The translations under genes were made by a program, and so were the position numbers. This document shows, one piece after another, positions 7,378 through 13,155 of a stretch of DNA of 13,155 nucleotides; within the stretch, counting starts at the first letter, position 1; every line of letters begins with the position of its first letter. The DNA comes from an uncultured Pseudomonadota bacterium (GTDB lineage: Bacteria; Myxococcota_A; Polyangia; HGW-17). Below the pieces are notes generated by a model. The model ran no database searches, was not told the origin of the DNA, and was given only the letters and a program-made list of their open reading frames with translations. The stretch is from contig CALKWH010000238.1 of the NCBI GenBank assembly GCA_938004375.1, forward strand, positions 1-13,155. Direction: 5' to 3'.

Positions 7378-7632
7378 CTATTTGTAATATTCGCACATAC
7401 ACTCGTCGTACAAGGCTCCGATTTCACAGTAACCGTCATCGGCCCCCTGGTTCCAACAGAGTTCCTGGCAATCGACGACATACCAGTAGCAGCCATCGCA
7501 GGTATCCCCGAGGTCGACGGCGTTGAGGCAGGTCGAAGGATCCCCGTCAAAGCACTCGCAGGTGTCGTCGGTGACGATGCAGGCGGTGGCGAAGAAACCC
7601 ATGCACAGGGCGGCGGCGAAAAGTTTTCTCAT
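7378..7632 (-). CDS. Small cysteine-rich lipoprotein, function unknown
   Basis: An 84-aa protein I do not recognise. It starts MRKLFAAALCMGFFATAC: Arg/Lys n-region, hydrophobic core, and a lipobox-like ATAC with Cys18 as the lipidated residue (Ala at -3 is allowed but not ideal). The mature part is acidic and holds ten further Cys (25, 27, 35, 45, 48, 55, 59, 69, 78, 80), enough for five disulfides. That suggests a compact extracytoplasmic knot. ATG 7632 has GAGGAG with 6 bases between and is clearly the start, although the frame runs open further upstream to 7764. It is divergent from the metalloprotease at 7759 and 39 bases ahead of the C25 protease. A role as binding partner, protector or inhibitor of those proteases is possible but only inferred from position. 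Confidence 0.8.
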   Translation of the reverse strand: MRKLFAAALCMGFFATACIVTDDTCECFDGDPSTCLNAVDLGDTCDGCYWYVVDCQELCWNQGADDGYCEIGALYDECMCEYYK

Positions 7633-7681
7633 GATGGACTCCTCATCGTCGATGGTTGGCCCCCAAAAGGACGTGCCATTC

Positions 7682-7709
7682 ATTTTAGTTGATTCCGTTC
7701 GCGCGGCAA
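7682..7709 (-). promoter_or_regulatory. Candidate promoter of the Cys-rich lipoprotein gene
   Basis: On the - strand TTGCCG (7709-7704) and TAAAAT (7687-7682) are spaced by 16 bases, four of six and five of six matches to the sigma70 boxes. It lies about 50 bases upstream of ATG 7632, with start of transcription expected near 7675. The region is AT-richer than its surroundings. Confidence 0.4.
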
Positions 7710-7723
7710 GCTGTGTTTTTCCG

Positions 7724-7738
7724 ACTGTGTGATACAGT
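7724..7738. promoter_or_regulatory. Operator-like dyad ACTGT-N5-ACAGT between divergent genes
   Basis: A perfect 5-bp inverted repeat with 5-base spacer lies between the lipoprotein gene (-) and the metalloprotease gene (+), 8 bases before the GGAGG of the latter. It could bind a dimeric regulator of both genes, or act in the mRNA leader of the + gene. A 10-base dyad can occur by chance. Confidence 0.25.
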
Positions 7739-7758
7739 GACCGGCGGAGGTCCTGGCC

Positions 7759-9624
7759 ATGCAAATACTCTTTCTGTGCCTGTGGTCCGTCCTCGCCGTC
7801 CCCGCCGCGCCCCCGGGCGAGATCCTCCGATCCCGGGTGGGCGTTCCGGTTCTCCGGTCCCTCGAGGAGGCGGCCGACTCAGGCGTGATCACGCCAGAGG
7901 CGCTCCTGTGGTACAGACGCCAAGCGGTGATTGCGCCCGACCGACTGCCGGAGCCGTGGCGCTCCCTGCGGTCGGCCGCCCCCGTGCCCGCCTGGGCGGG
8001 GACCGCCGTGCTGGTGGAGAACTTCCAGTGGAGCCGCCGCCTGGGCTTGCGCGACGACGCGCAGTTTCCACCGGTCGCACAGTATCTGGACAGCCCGGCC
8101 TATCCGATCCGGGTGGCCTATGTGCAGGAGACGGAGCTCCCGTTGGCCCAGGCCGTGCTCGCGGCCGCCGAGGAGGCCTGGCGCCTGGAGATCGACACCT
8201 GGGGTTTTTTGCCGCCGCCGCTGGTCACCTCGGAGGGGAGGTACCGGATCTACGTGGACGACACCGGCATGGGGGGAGGCGGCTACATGGTGCCGGTGGA
8301 CTTCCACTGGGACACGCCCTGGGACGACTGCTATTCCTACGTCGTGATCGACCGCCTGAACGACTCGACCGACGTGGGTCCGGTGGTGGCCCACGAACTC
8401 TCCCACGCGACCCAGGGGGCCATGGACTGCCTGGAGACGATCACCTTCTGGGAGAACACCTCCACGTTCATCATGGCCGAGGTCGGCCAGGGCGGGCGGG
8501 GCTGGCAGGACGCCTTCTTGCCGTACTTCCAGGACTACCCCGAGGAGAGCGTGGCCGGCGGCGGCTACGAGGACGAGGAGCTGGCCTCCTTCTGGTACGG
8601 CGGCTTCCTGTGGCCCCACTTCCTCGGCGGGCTCTACGGCGGGGAGGAGCACCCGGCGGTGCTGGTGCGCCGGATCTGGGAGGGCGCCATGCAGGAGTCC
8701 GGCGGCAACGCCAACGAGGTGAGCTACCTGCGCGCCATCGACGAAGTGCTGGCGGCACGCGCGGGCGCCTCCCTGGACGAGGCGTTCCTGCACTTCACCG
8801 TGTCCCGGTTCCTGCTCGGACCGAACTGGCAGGCGCCGGTCGCGGACATGCCCCACGCCGCGGATTACTCCAGTGTGCCCCCGATCGAGGCGGATCTGGC
8901 GGTGGATCTGCCGGTGCGGCATGAGCCCACCGCCGACGCGCGGCCCGAGCCGTACGCGGTGAATTACCTGACCCTCAGCGTACCCGAGGGGTTCCGCCGC
9001 GAGGTGACGGTGCGCCTGACCACCCCGGACACGGCTGCCTGGGCCACGGTCCTCTTCTCCACCAAGGACGCACAGATCCTGCAGGTCCCGGTCACCGGGG
9101 GCACGGCCGAGCTCCGCTACGTCCCCGGCGACGAGCGCACCCGGGTGCTGGCCGTGGTGCGCCTGGGCACGCCCGGCTTCCACTCGGACGATCCCATGAC
9201 CGGCGCCGCGTACACGGTCGAGGCCGGCCCCACCTTTCCCGCGCCGGTGATCGAGGCCGTGACCCCGGCGGTGGTCGTCGCCGGCCGCACGACGGAGCTG
9301 ACCATCACCGGGGATCACTTCGTCGAGGGTGCGACGGTGCAGTTCTCCCCGTACATCTTCGACACCGACGCCGTGACGTTCCTGGACGCGCGCACGCTGC
9401 GCGTCACGGTGACCCCGGGCGCGGACACGGGCCGGAACTGGATGAGCGTGACGGTGACCAACCCCGACACGGGCGCGGACACCCTCGCTGACGCCTTCCA
9501 CCTCGATCCACCCCCAGACCAGAAGACCAGCGGCTGCGCCACGGCCCCGGGGGAAGACCGCCCCGTGGGTACCCTGTGGCTTTCCCTGCTGACGTTGGTT
9601 TTCGTGAGAAGAAGAAGAGCCTGA
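7759..9624 (+). CDS. Secreted HExxH metalloprotease with TIG-like domain and MYXO-CTERM-like tag (copy 1)
   Basis: A 621-aa exported protein. A signal peptide (MQILFLCLWSVLAVPAAPPG, cleavage near Ala17) precedes a propeptide-like region. The catalytic core contains AHELSHATQ (211-219; His212, Glu213, His216) and FWENTSTF (230-237; Glu232, likely third zinc ligand), with conserved Cys191 and Cys224. It resembles the MXAN_6640-type putative metalloproteases of myxobacteria (from memory, not searched). Residues about 496-582 form an IPT/TIG-like Ig domain. The end has Gly592-Cys593, a hydrophobic stretch (about 604-616) and RRRRA, matching the MYXO-CTERM plan by which a myxosortase anchors proteins at the surface. 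ATG 7759 has GGAGG 8 bases before it. It faces a close paralog tail to tail across 4 bases. Substrate unknown. Confidence 0.85.
   Translation: MQILFLCLWSVLAVPAAPPGEILRSRVGVPVLRSLEEAADSGVITPEALLWYRRQAVIAPDRLPEPWRSLRSAAPVPAWAGTAVLVENFQWSRRLGLRDDAQFPPVAQYLDSPAYPIRVAYVQETELPLAQAVLAAAEEAWRLEIDTWGFLPPPLVTSEGRYRIYVDDTGMGGGGYMVPVDFHWDTPWDDCYSYVVIDRLNDSTDVGPVVAHELSHATQGAMDCLETITFWENTSTFIMAEVGQGGRGWQDAFLPYFQDYPEESVAGGGYEDEELASFWYGGFLWPHFLGGLYGGEEHPAVLVRRIWEGAMQESGGNANEVSYLRAIDEVLAARAGASLDEAFLHFTVSRFLLGPNWQAPVADMPHAADYSSVPPIEADLAVDLPVRHEPTADARPEPYAVNYLTLSVPEGFRREVTVRLTTPDTAAWATVLFSTKDAQILQVPVTGGTAELRYVPGDERTRVLAVVRLGTPGFHSDDPMTGAAYTVEAGPTFPAPVIEAVTPAVVVAGRTTELTITGDHFVEGATVQFSPYIFDTDAVTFLDARTLRVTVTPGADTGRNWMSVTVTNPDTGADTLADAFHLDPPPDQKTSGCATAPGEDRPVGTLWLSLLTLVFVRRRRA
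8665..8699 (+). repeat. Perfect 35-bp inverted repeat, arm 1
   Basis: This arm starts GTGCGCCGGATCTGGGAG and is identical over 35 bases to the reverse complement of 10567-10601. It lies in the codons for VRRIWEGAMQES of the two paralogous metalloproteases, so it reflects gene duplication with very strong local conservation or recent gene conversion. Confidence 0.9.
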
Positions 9625-9628
9625 CCTG

Positions 9629-11494
9629 TCAGACTTGTCGGACTCTCCAGAGCAGGCCGAGCAGGCCGAGCAACCACCAGGGCGAGGTTGGGGTCGTGCG
9701 CGGGCCGCCGGGGGCGCCGGTGCAGCCGTCCCCGTCGATGGCGGGCTTTTCTGGCGCCGGTTTGACGTAGAGACCACGGTTCAGGGTGAAGTTGCCGCCG
9801 TCGGGGTTCGTGACGCGGACCTGGTAGACGCCCAGGGGGGCGTTCTTCGGCACGTCCACGGTCGCGGTCAGTTCGCCGTCGTTCACGAAATCCACCCCGG
9901 TCACCCCGAGGTCGTCAGGGAGGAAGGCGACGGTGGCGCCCTCCTGGAAGTGCAAACCGCGCAGCGTCACCTGGGCCCGGTCGCCCTGGGCATGCTCGAA
10001 GGGGGTGACCTCGTCGACGACGGGGTCGGGGATCGCGGGTCCGAAGTCGAGCCGGTAGCCCGCGCCGTCAGCGATGAACTCGGGATCGAAGGCGTCGGTG
10101 CCGCCGCGCACGACCGCCAGCCACGGGGTCCGCTCGGGGGTCGGATCGAACACCAGTTCGGCGGTCCCGTCGACGAGGCGCGCCTCGAGGGGGTCCTCCC
10201 ATTTGGGGTGGAACAGGATGAGCGTCCAGGGGCCTGGGGCATTCGAGGTGAGGGTGACGCGCACCTGGCGCGTGAAACCCGTGGCCCAGGCCACGCGCCA
10301 GTAATTGGCGCCGTAGACCTGGGGCAACTGCCCCACCGGTCCGTCCACCCCGTCCGCGGTGGAGACGACCAGCTCCCCCACCGTCGGGGGTTGATGGTTG
10401 TAGCGGTCGGCCCACTGGACCTTCGCCATGGGCGAGTCGGCCCAGGGGCCCACCAGGGTGCGCTGCACGGCCCAGACCTCGTGGGCGGTGTTAAGGTCGG
10501 TCCCGCGCGCGGTCAGGAGCGCGTCGATGGACTCCAGGTAGTTCACGTCGTTCCCGTAGCCTCCTGACTCCTGCATGGCGCCCTCCCAGATCCGGCGCAC
10601 GAAGACGGCCGGCTCATCCTCCCCGGCGTACAGCGAGGCCAGCACGTGGGGCCAGAAGAAGCCGCCGTACCAGTAATAGTCCATGTACTCGCCCCCGGCG
10701 ACGGAGCGGTGCGGCTCCATCTGGAAGTATTCGAGCACGCCGTCCTGGAACATGACGCCCAGGTCGGGCTCGACCTGGCCCTCGATGAACGTGGAGGTGT
10801 TCTCCCAGAAGCCGATGTGCTCGAGACAGTCCATGGCGGCCTGGGTCGCGTGGGAGAGCTCGTGGGCCACGGTGTCGCGCACCCACTCGGGTCTGTTCTG
10901 CCAGTCGATCATGATCCAGGACGTGCAGTCGTCCCAGGGCGTGTCCCACCAGTAGTCCACCGGGCTCATGTAGCCCGCGGCCTGCATGCCCGTGTCCCCC
11001 ACGAGGATCCGGTAGCGGTTGTCAGTGGTGACGTGGGGCGGCGCCAGGAAGCCCCACTCGACGATCTCCTTCTGCCAGGCGGTCTCGGCCCCCGCGAGCA
11101 CGGCGCGGGCCAGCTCTTCGTAGTACGGCTCCGGGTACTCGACCCGGATGGGGGCCGTCTCGGAGTCGAGGGTCAGCGCCAGGGGGTCGGGAAAACCTCC
11201 ATCCTCGCGCAGGCCCCAGCGCTTTCGGACCTGGAAGTTCTCCACCAGGATCCCGGTGGCGGCGTGGCCGGGGATGCGTTGCGCCAGCGCGCGGGCGCGC
11301 CAGGGTTCGGGCAGCCGCCCGGGGTTGCGCACGGCCAGCTCCCGCAACTCGAGCGCGCGCCCGAGGGAGAGCTCGCCGCGGGAGAGCGCCTCCGAGACGC
11401 GCTCGGTGAACGGGACGCGCACGGCGAATGCGGCGGGGTCGAAGGAGGAGACGTCGGGGGGGGATGCAAGCAACAACAGGAACCAGAAGGTCAT
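9629..11494 (-). CDS. Secreted HExxH metalloprotease with TIG-like domain and MYXO-CTERM-like tag (copy 2)
   Basis: A 621-aa paralog of the gene at 7759, with the same length and domain order. The hydrophobic N-terminus MTFWFLLLLASPPDVSS is a probable but unusual signal peptide with no basic residue. The core has AHELSHATQ (210-218; His211, Glu212, His215), FWENTSTF (229-236; Glu231) and Cys190/Cys223. The 14-residue block VRRIWEGAMQESGG is identical in both copies. An IPT/TIG-like domain covers about 488-578. The tail has Gly590-Cys591, then SPWWLLGLLGLLWRVRQ: MYXO-CTERM-like, but with a weaker basic end than copy 1. ATG 11494 follows GAGGTGA with 4 bases between; the open frame upstream to 11593 lacks a ribosome site and a plausible N-terminus. 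The pair probably arose by inverted duplication and has since diverged; each may have its own substrate. Confidence 0.85.
   Translation of the reverse strand: MTFWFLLLLASPPDVSSFDPAAFAVRVPFTERVSEALSRGELSLGRALELRELAVRNPGRLPEPWRARALAQRIPGHAATGILVENFQVRKRWGLREDGGFPDPLALTLDSETAPIRVEYPEPYYEELARAVLAGAETAWQKEIVEWGFLAPPHVTTDNRYRILVGDTGMQAAGYMSPVDYWWDTPWDDCTSWIMIDWQNRPEWVRDTVAHELSHATQAAMDCLEHIGFWENTSTFIEGQVEPDLGVMFQDGVLEYFQMEPHRSVAGGEYMDYYWYGGFFWPHVLASLYAGEDEPAVFVRRIWEGAMQESGGYGNDVNYLESIDALLTARGTDLNTAHEVWAVQRTLVGPWADSPMAKVQWADRYNHQPPTVGELVVSTADGVDGPVGQLPQVYGANYWRVAWATGFTRQVRVTLTSNAPGPWTLILFHPKWEDPLEARLVDGTAELVFDPTPERTPWLAVVRGGTDAFDPEFIADGAGYRLDFGPAIPDPVVDEVTPFEHAQGDRAQVTLRGLHFQEGATVAFLPDDLGVTGVDFVNDGELTATVDVPKNAPLGVYQVRVTNPDGGNFTLNRGLYVKPAPEKPAIDGDGCTGAPGGPRTTPTSPWWLLGLLGLLWRVRQV
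10567..10601 (-). repeat. Perfect 35-bp inverted repeat, arm 2
   Basis: Reverse-complement partner of 8665-8699, about 1.9 kb apart, inside copy 2 of the metalloprotease pair. The flanking sequence is also similar but interrupted by mismatches, as expected for diverged paralogs in opposite orientation. Confidence 0.9.
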
Positions 11495-11572
11495 GGGCTC
11501 ACCTCGCGGGCGCAGCATACCGCATTTTCCCTGCGTTCCCAGCCTGTTCTTTCGTGGTGCGGTGATTCGGGA

Positions 11573-11588
11573 CCGGCGTGTGCGCCGG
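11573..11588 (-). terminator. GC-rich hairpin between the TPR gene and metalloprotease copy 2
   Basis: CCGGCG-loop of 4-CGCCGG is a perfect 6-bp stem starting 15 bases after the TPR gene's stop codon. No T-run follows (TCCCGAATC), so it is not a classic intrinsic terminator. It may pause transcription or protect the 3' end. Confidence 0.25.
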
Positions 11589-11603
11589 GTCACAGGGGGA
11601 GGA

Positions 11604-12677
11604 TCACCACTGGGTGATCTTGACGATTTCCTTGGGTTTTACTTCCAGGGTCAGGGTCTTGGTCTTGGACTTGTCGAAGGCGTTGAGTTTGACGGTGTAG
11701 GAGCCGACCGGGAGACCGATCACGTCGAAAAGACCCAGGTCCATGAAAGACGGCTTGGCCTCGGGCACGACGGCGGCGGCCAGGATGCGCGCCCAGGGGT
11801 TGAGGTTCACCGAGATCGCCCCGAAGGCGAAGTCCAGCGTGCGGGTCTCCTTGGCGGCCAGGTCGACCCAGAAGCGCCGCGCCAGGTGCTGGTCCTGGCA
11901 GACGTAGCCGATGCCGTAGCGGCCGGCGGGGAGGCTGAGCTCCTTGACCGGGGTCTGCAGCGGTCGCCCCTTGGCGTCGGTGAGGGACTCCGAACCGATG
12001 ACGATGTAGCAGCCCCAGGAGGAGGTGAGGGTGATCCGCGCCAGGGTTTCGGTAGCCGCCTTGCTCAGTTTTCCGCGGACCTGGGCCGCCAGGGGGCCGG
12101 CCGGTCGCACACGCAGGTACCACAGGTAGAACTCGTCGGCCTGCTTCTGGTCCTTCAGTTGCTCGTAGACCTCGCCGAGGTGGCGATAGACGCCCACCAG
12201 ATCCGGGTCGAGCTTGAGGGCCACCGTGAGCAGGTCGCGGGCCTGCTCGTACTTGCGGTTCTTCTTGAGCTCGACGGCCTGGGAGAAGATCTTGGCCGCG
12301 ATCTCGGGCACCTTGGCGGCGAGCGGCACCTGGTCGTCGGCCGCCGAGTCGCGGGAGATCCGCGTGAGCACCTCCTTGTGGCGCTTGCACTCGGCTTCCT
12401 TCAGGCAGTTCGTCTGGCAGCCCGTGCCGCAGAACTCGGCGGTGACGCGGCGGAAGTAGGGCACCGCCTGGTCGTTGCGCCCCGAGCCCTGGTAGAGCTC
12501 GGCCATGCGCACCACGATGTCACGGTCCTTGGCGTTGAGCTGGAGGTAGGCCTCGTAGAGGGTGGCCGCGCGGGCCATGTCGCCGTCGTTGTAAGCCTTG
12601 TTCCCCTCTTCGAGGAGCACGGTGGCGGTCGGATCGGGCGCGGAGAAGATGAGAAAAGCGAACAATAACGTCGTCAT
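11604..12677 (-). CDS. Exported TPR protein with two PEGA-like C-terminal domains
   Basis: A 357-aa protein. The N-terminus MTTLLFAFLIFSA is hydrophobic and probably a signal peptide. Two TPR-type helical regions lie at about 17-80 (LLEEGNKAYNDGDMARAATLYEAYL pattern) and 122-192 (YEQARDLLTVALKLDPD, then YRHLGEVYEQLKD). A cysteine cluster (Cys83, 87, 91, 97) sits between them and may form disulfides or bind metal. The C-terminal part holds two beta-rich PEGA-like modules: about 212-285 (with LSLPAGRYGIGYV) and 286-357 (GAISVNLNPWARIL, then IGLPVGSYTVKL). Such proteins usually act as periplasmic scaffolds. ATG 12677 has GGAG with 5 bases between; GTG 12683 overlaps that site and is excluded. 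Transcribed in the same direction as metalloprotease copy 2, with a 109-base gap. Confidence 0.8.
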   Translation of the reverse strand: MTTLLFAFLIFSAPDPTATVLLEEGNKAYNDGDMARAATLYEAYLQLNAKDRDIVVRMAELYQGSGRNDQAVPYFRRVTAEFCGTGCQTNCLKEAECKRHKEVLTRISRDSAADDQVPLAAKVPEIAAKIFSQAVELKKNRKYEQARDLLTVALKLDPDLVGVYRHLGEVYEQLKDQKQADEFYLWYLRVRPAGPLAAQVRGKLSKAATETLARITLTSSWGCYIVIGSESLTDAKGRPLQTPVKELSLPAGRYGIGYVCQDQHLARRFWVDLAAKETRTLDFAFGAISVNLNPWARILAAAVVPEAKPSFMDLGLFDVIGLPVGSYTVKLNAFDKSKTKTLTLEVKPKEIVKITQW

Positions 12678-12730
12678 GGTCACTCCGTGGGGAAATTCGG
12701 CTTGTCCCGTCGATGAATATTAGATGATTC

Positions 12731-12759
12731 TTGAGCATTTTGGAAGACTTCATTATACT
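12731..12759 (+). promoter_or_regulatory. Sigma70-like promoter of the truncated + strand gene, overlapping a divergent -10 box
   Basis: TTGAGC (12731-12736) and TATACT (12754-12759) are separated by exactly 17 bases, with four and five of six consensus matches; transcription would start near 12766, 57 bases before ATG 12823. On the - strand a perfect TATAAT (12757-12752) overlaps this -10 box and points to the TPR gene, though its -35 region is poor. The 145-base intergenic spacer is clearly AT-richer than the genes. Confidence 0.5.
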
Positions 12760-12822
12760 CTTTTCGATTTTCGGGTCGGCGGTCCTTTCGTTCCCGGCCC
12801 CACCCTCGGACAGGAAGTGCCC

Positions 12823-13110
12823 ATGAACGAAACCAGCACCCGGCTGATCGCCTGCGACAAGGACGTGATGACCCTGCGGCGCCTCGAAAAGGTGTTCTTC
12901 GCCGCCGGCCTGAAGTGCCAGACCAAGGAAACCGCGCCCGCCGTCGCCGATTTCGAGGACGGGGCGCGGCTGCTGCTGGTTTCGGAGAATTATCTACAAT
13001 TTGCGCTCACCATCGCCCCCGAGGACTGCGCCATCCTGGTGCTGGTGGAGGAGGACTGCCCGGGCGCGCTGGGCGCGGCCGCCCGCGATCCCCGGGTGAA
13101 TCATCTTTTC
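12823..13110 (+). CDS. Receiver-like protein, N-terminal 96 residues only
   Basis: The start ATG follows AGGA with 9 bases between. The 96 residues (MNETSTRLIACDKDVMTLRR...) look like a response-regulator-type alpha/beta fold: a beta strand with an acidic pair (LIACDKD), the helix LRRLEKVFFAAG, then strands RLLLVSE and AILVLVEED. The position where a receiver carries its phospho-Asp reads VSEN, so it may be a pseudo-receiver. It ends DPRVNHLF at 13110; the following codons are adapter, so the C-terminal output domain is unknown. The open frame beyond 13110 is not biological. Family assignment is tentative. Confidence 0.6.
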
Positions 13111-13155
13111 AGATCGGAAGAGCACACGTCTGAACTCCAGTCACCGAATACGATC
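13111..13155 (+). other. Illumina TruSeq-type adapter with index (contamination)
   Basis: The segment begins AGATCGGAAGAGC and continues through CACACGTCTGAACTCCAGTCAC (13123-13144) exactly as the standard Illumina Read 1 adapter. It is followed by an 8-base index CGAATACG (13145-13152) and ATC, the first bases of the next adapter part. It translates as RSEEHTSELQS in one frame and QIGRAHV in another, peptides well known from contaminated entries. It should be trimmed. Confidence 0.98.

Noticed and set aside
7633..7764. N-terminal extension of the Cys-rich lipoprotein frame up to 7764
   Set aside because: The extension lacks a ribosome site and would bury the signal peptide; GAGGAG precedes ATG 7632 at ideal distance.
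9650..9676. Tandem 9-base repeat (GAGCAGGCC) near the end of metalloprotease copy 2
   Set aside because: It simply encodes the repeated Gly-Leu-Leu of the C-terminal hydrophobic segment.
7879..9777. 632-codon - strand frame opposite metalloprotease copy 1
   Set aside because: Antisense shadow: copy 1 has signal peptide, HExxH motif and a close paralog in the same reading sense.
11495..11593. N-terminal extension of metalloprotease copy 2 to 11593
   Set aside because: It is Arg-rich with no signal sequence, and the conserved length match to copy 1 (621 aa) supports ATG 11494.
11148..12668. 506-codon + strand frame spanning metalloprotease copy 2 and the TPR gene
   Set aside because: It crosses two real genes on the other strand and an intergenic region and has no family resemblance.
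13111..13155. Continuation of the receiver-like gene into RSEEHTSELQS
   Set aside because: These residues are translated adapter, not genome.
1..13155. CRISPR array, tRNA/rRNA genes, insertion sequence or attachment site
   Set aside because: I looked for regular direct repeats, cloverleaf-like sequence, transposase motifs and terminal repeats and saw none.

Overview
The window reads as a short-read metagenome contig from an uncultured, high-GC (roughly two-thirds G+C by eye) bacterium of the Myxococcota / former Deltaproteobacteria type. The taxonomic hints are two secreted proteins ending in MYXO-CTERM-like tags (Gly-Cys, hydrophobic segment, basic end), lipoproteins with Asp/Ala/Pro/Gly-rich linkers, and PEGA/TPR and MotA/ExbB-like proteins common in that group. 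This placement is inference; no rRNA or phylogenetic marker is present.

Both ends are artefactual. Bases 1 to about 279-293 are a visibly AT-richer fragment of a class II (adenosylcobalamin-dependent) ribonucleotide reductase on the + strand. It is joined inside a codon run to an ATP-citrate lyase gene on the - strand, so both genes are cut at the same short shared segment: a chimeric join. Bases 13111-13155 are the Illumina TruSeq-type adapter with an 8-base index, so real sequence stops at 13110.

Layout of the genuine part. (1) 279-4104, - strand: an acn-aclB-aclA operon (Aquifex-type aconitase, then the ATP-grasp subunit and the truncated CoA-ligase/citrate-lyase subunit of ATP-citrate lyase). 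It has a sigma70-like promoter near 4076-4103 and a perfect 7-bp hairpin over the aconitase stop codon. Together these enzymes interconvert citrate with isocitrate and with acetyl-CoA plus oxaloacetate, either in the reductive TCA cycle or for acetyl-CoA supply. (2) 4108-7632, - strand: a probable four-gene run (Cys-rich small lipoprotein, peptidase C25/gingipain-like lipoprotein, degenerate MotA/TolQ/ExbB-like membrane protein, NYN + OST-HTH putative RNA-binding nuclease). The last two overlap by ATGA, and a candidate intrinsic terminator follows. (3) 7759-11494: two paralogous 621-aa secreted HExxH metalloproteases with TIG-like and MYXO-CTERM-like C-termini, convergent and separated by 4 bp, sharing a perfect 35-bp inverted repeat. 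(4) 11604-12677, - strand: exported TPR + PEGA-like protein. (5) 12823-13110, + strand: the 5' end of a gene with a receiver-like N-terminus, cut by the adapter, sharing overlapping divergent promoter elements with the TPR gene.

No tRNA, rRNA, CRISPR, IS element or origin was seen, and no gene-free stretch exceeds 300 bases. The most unusual biology is the surface protease cluster with its mirror-image paralogs, and the citrate-cleavage operon in a Myxococcota-like genome.
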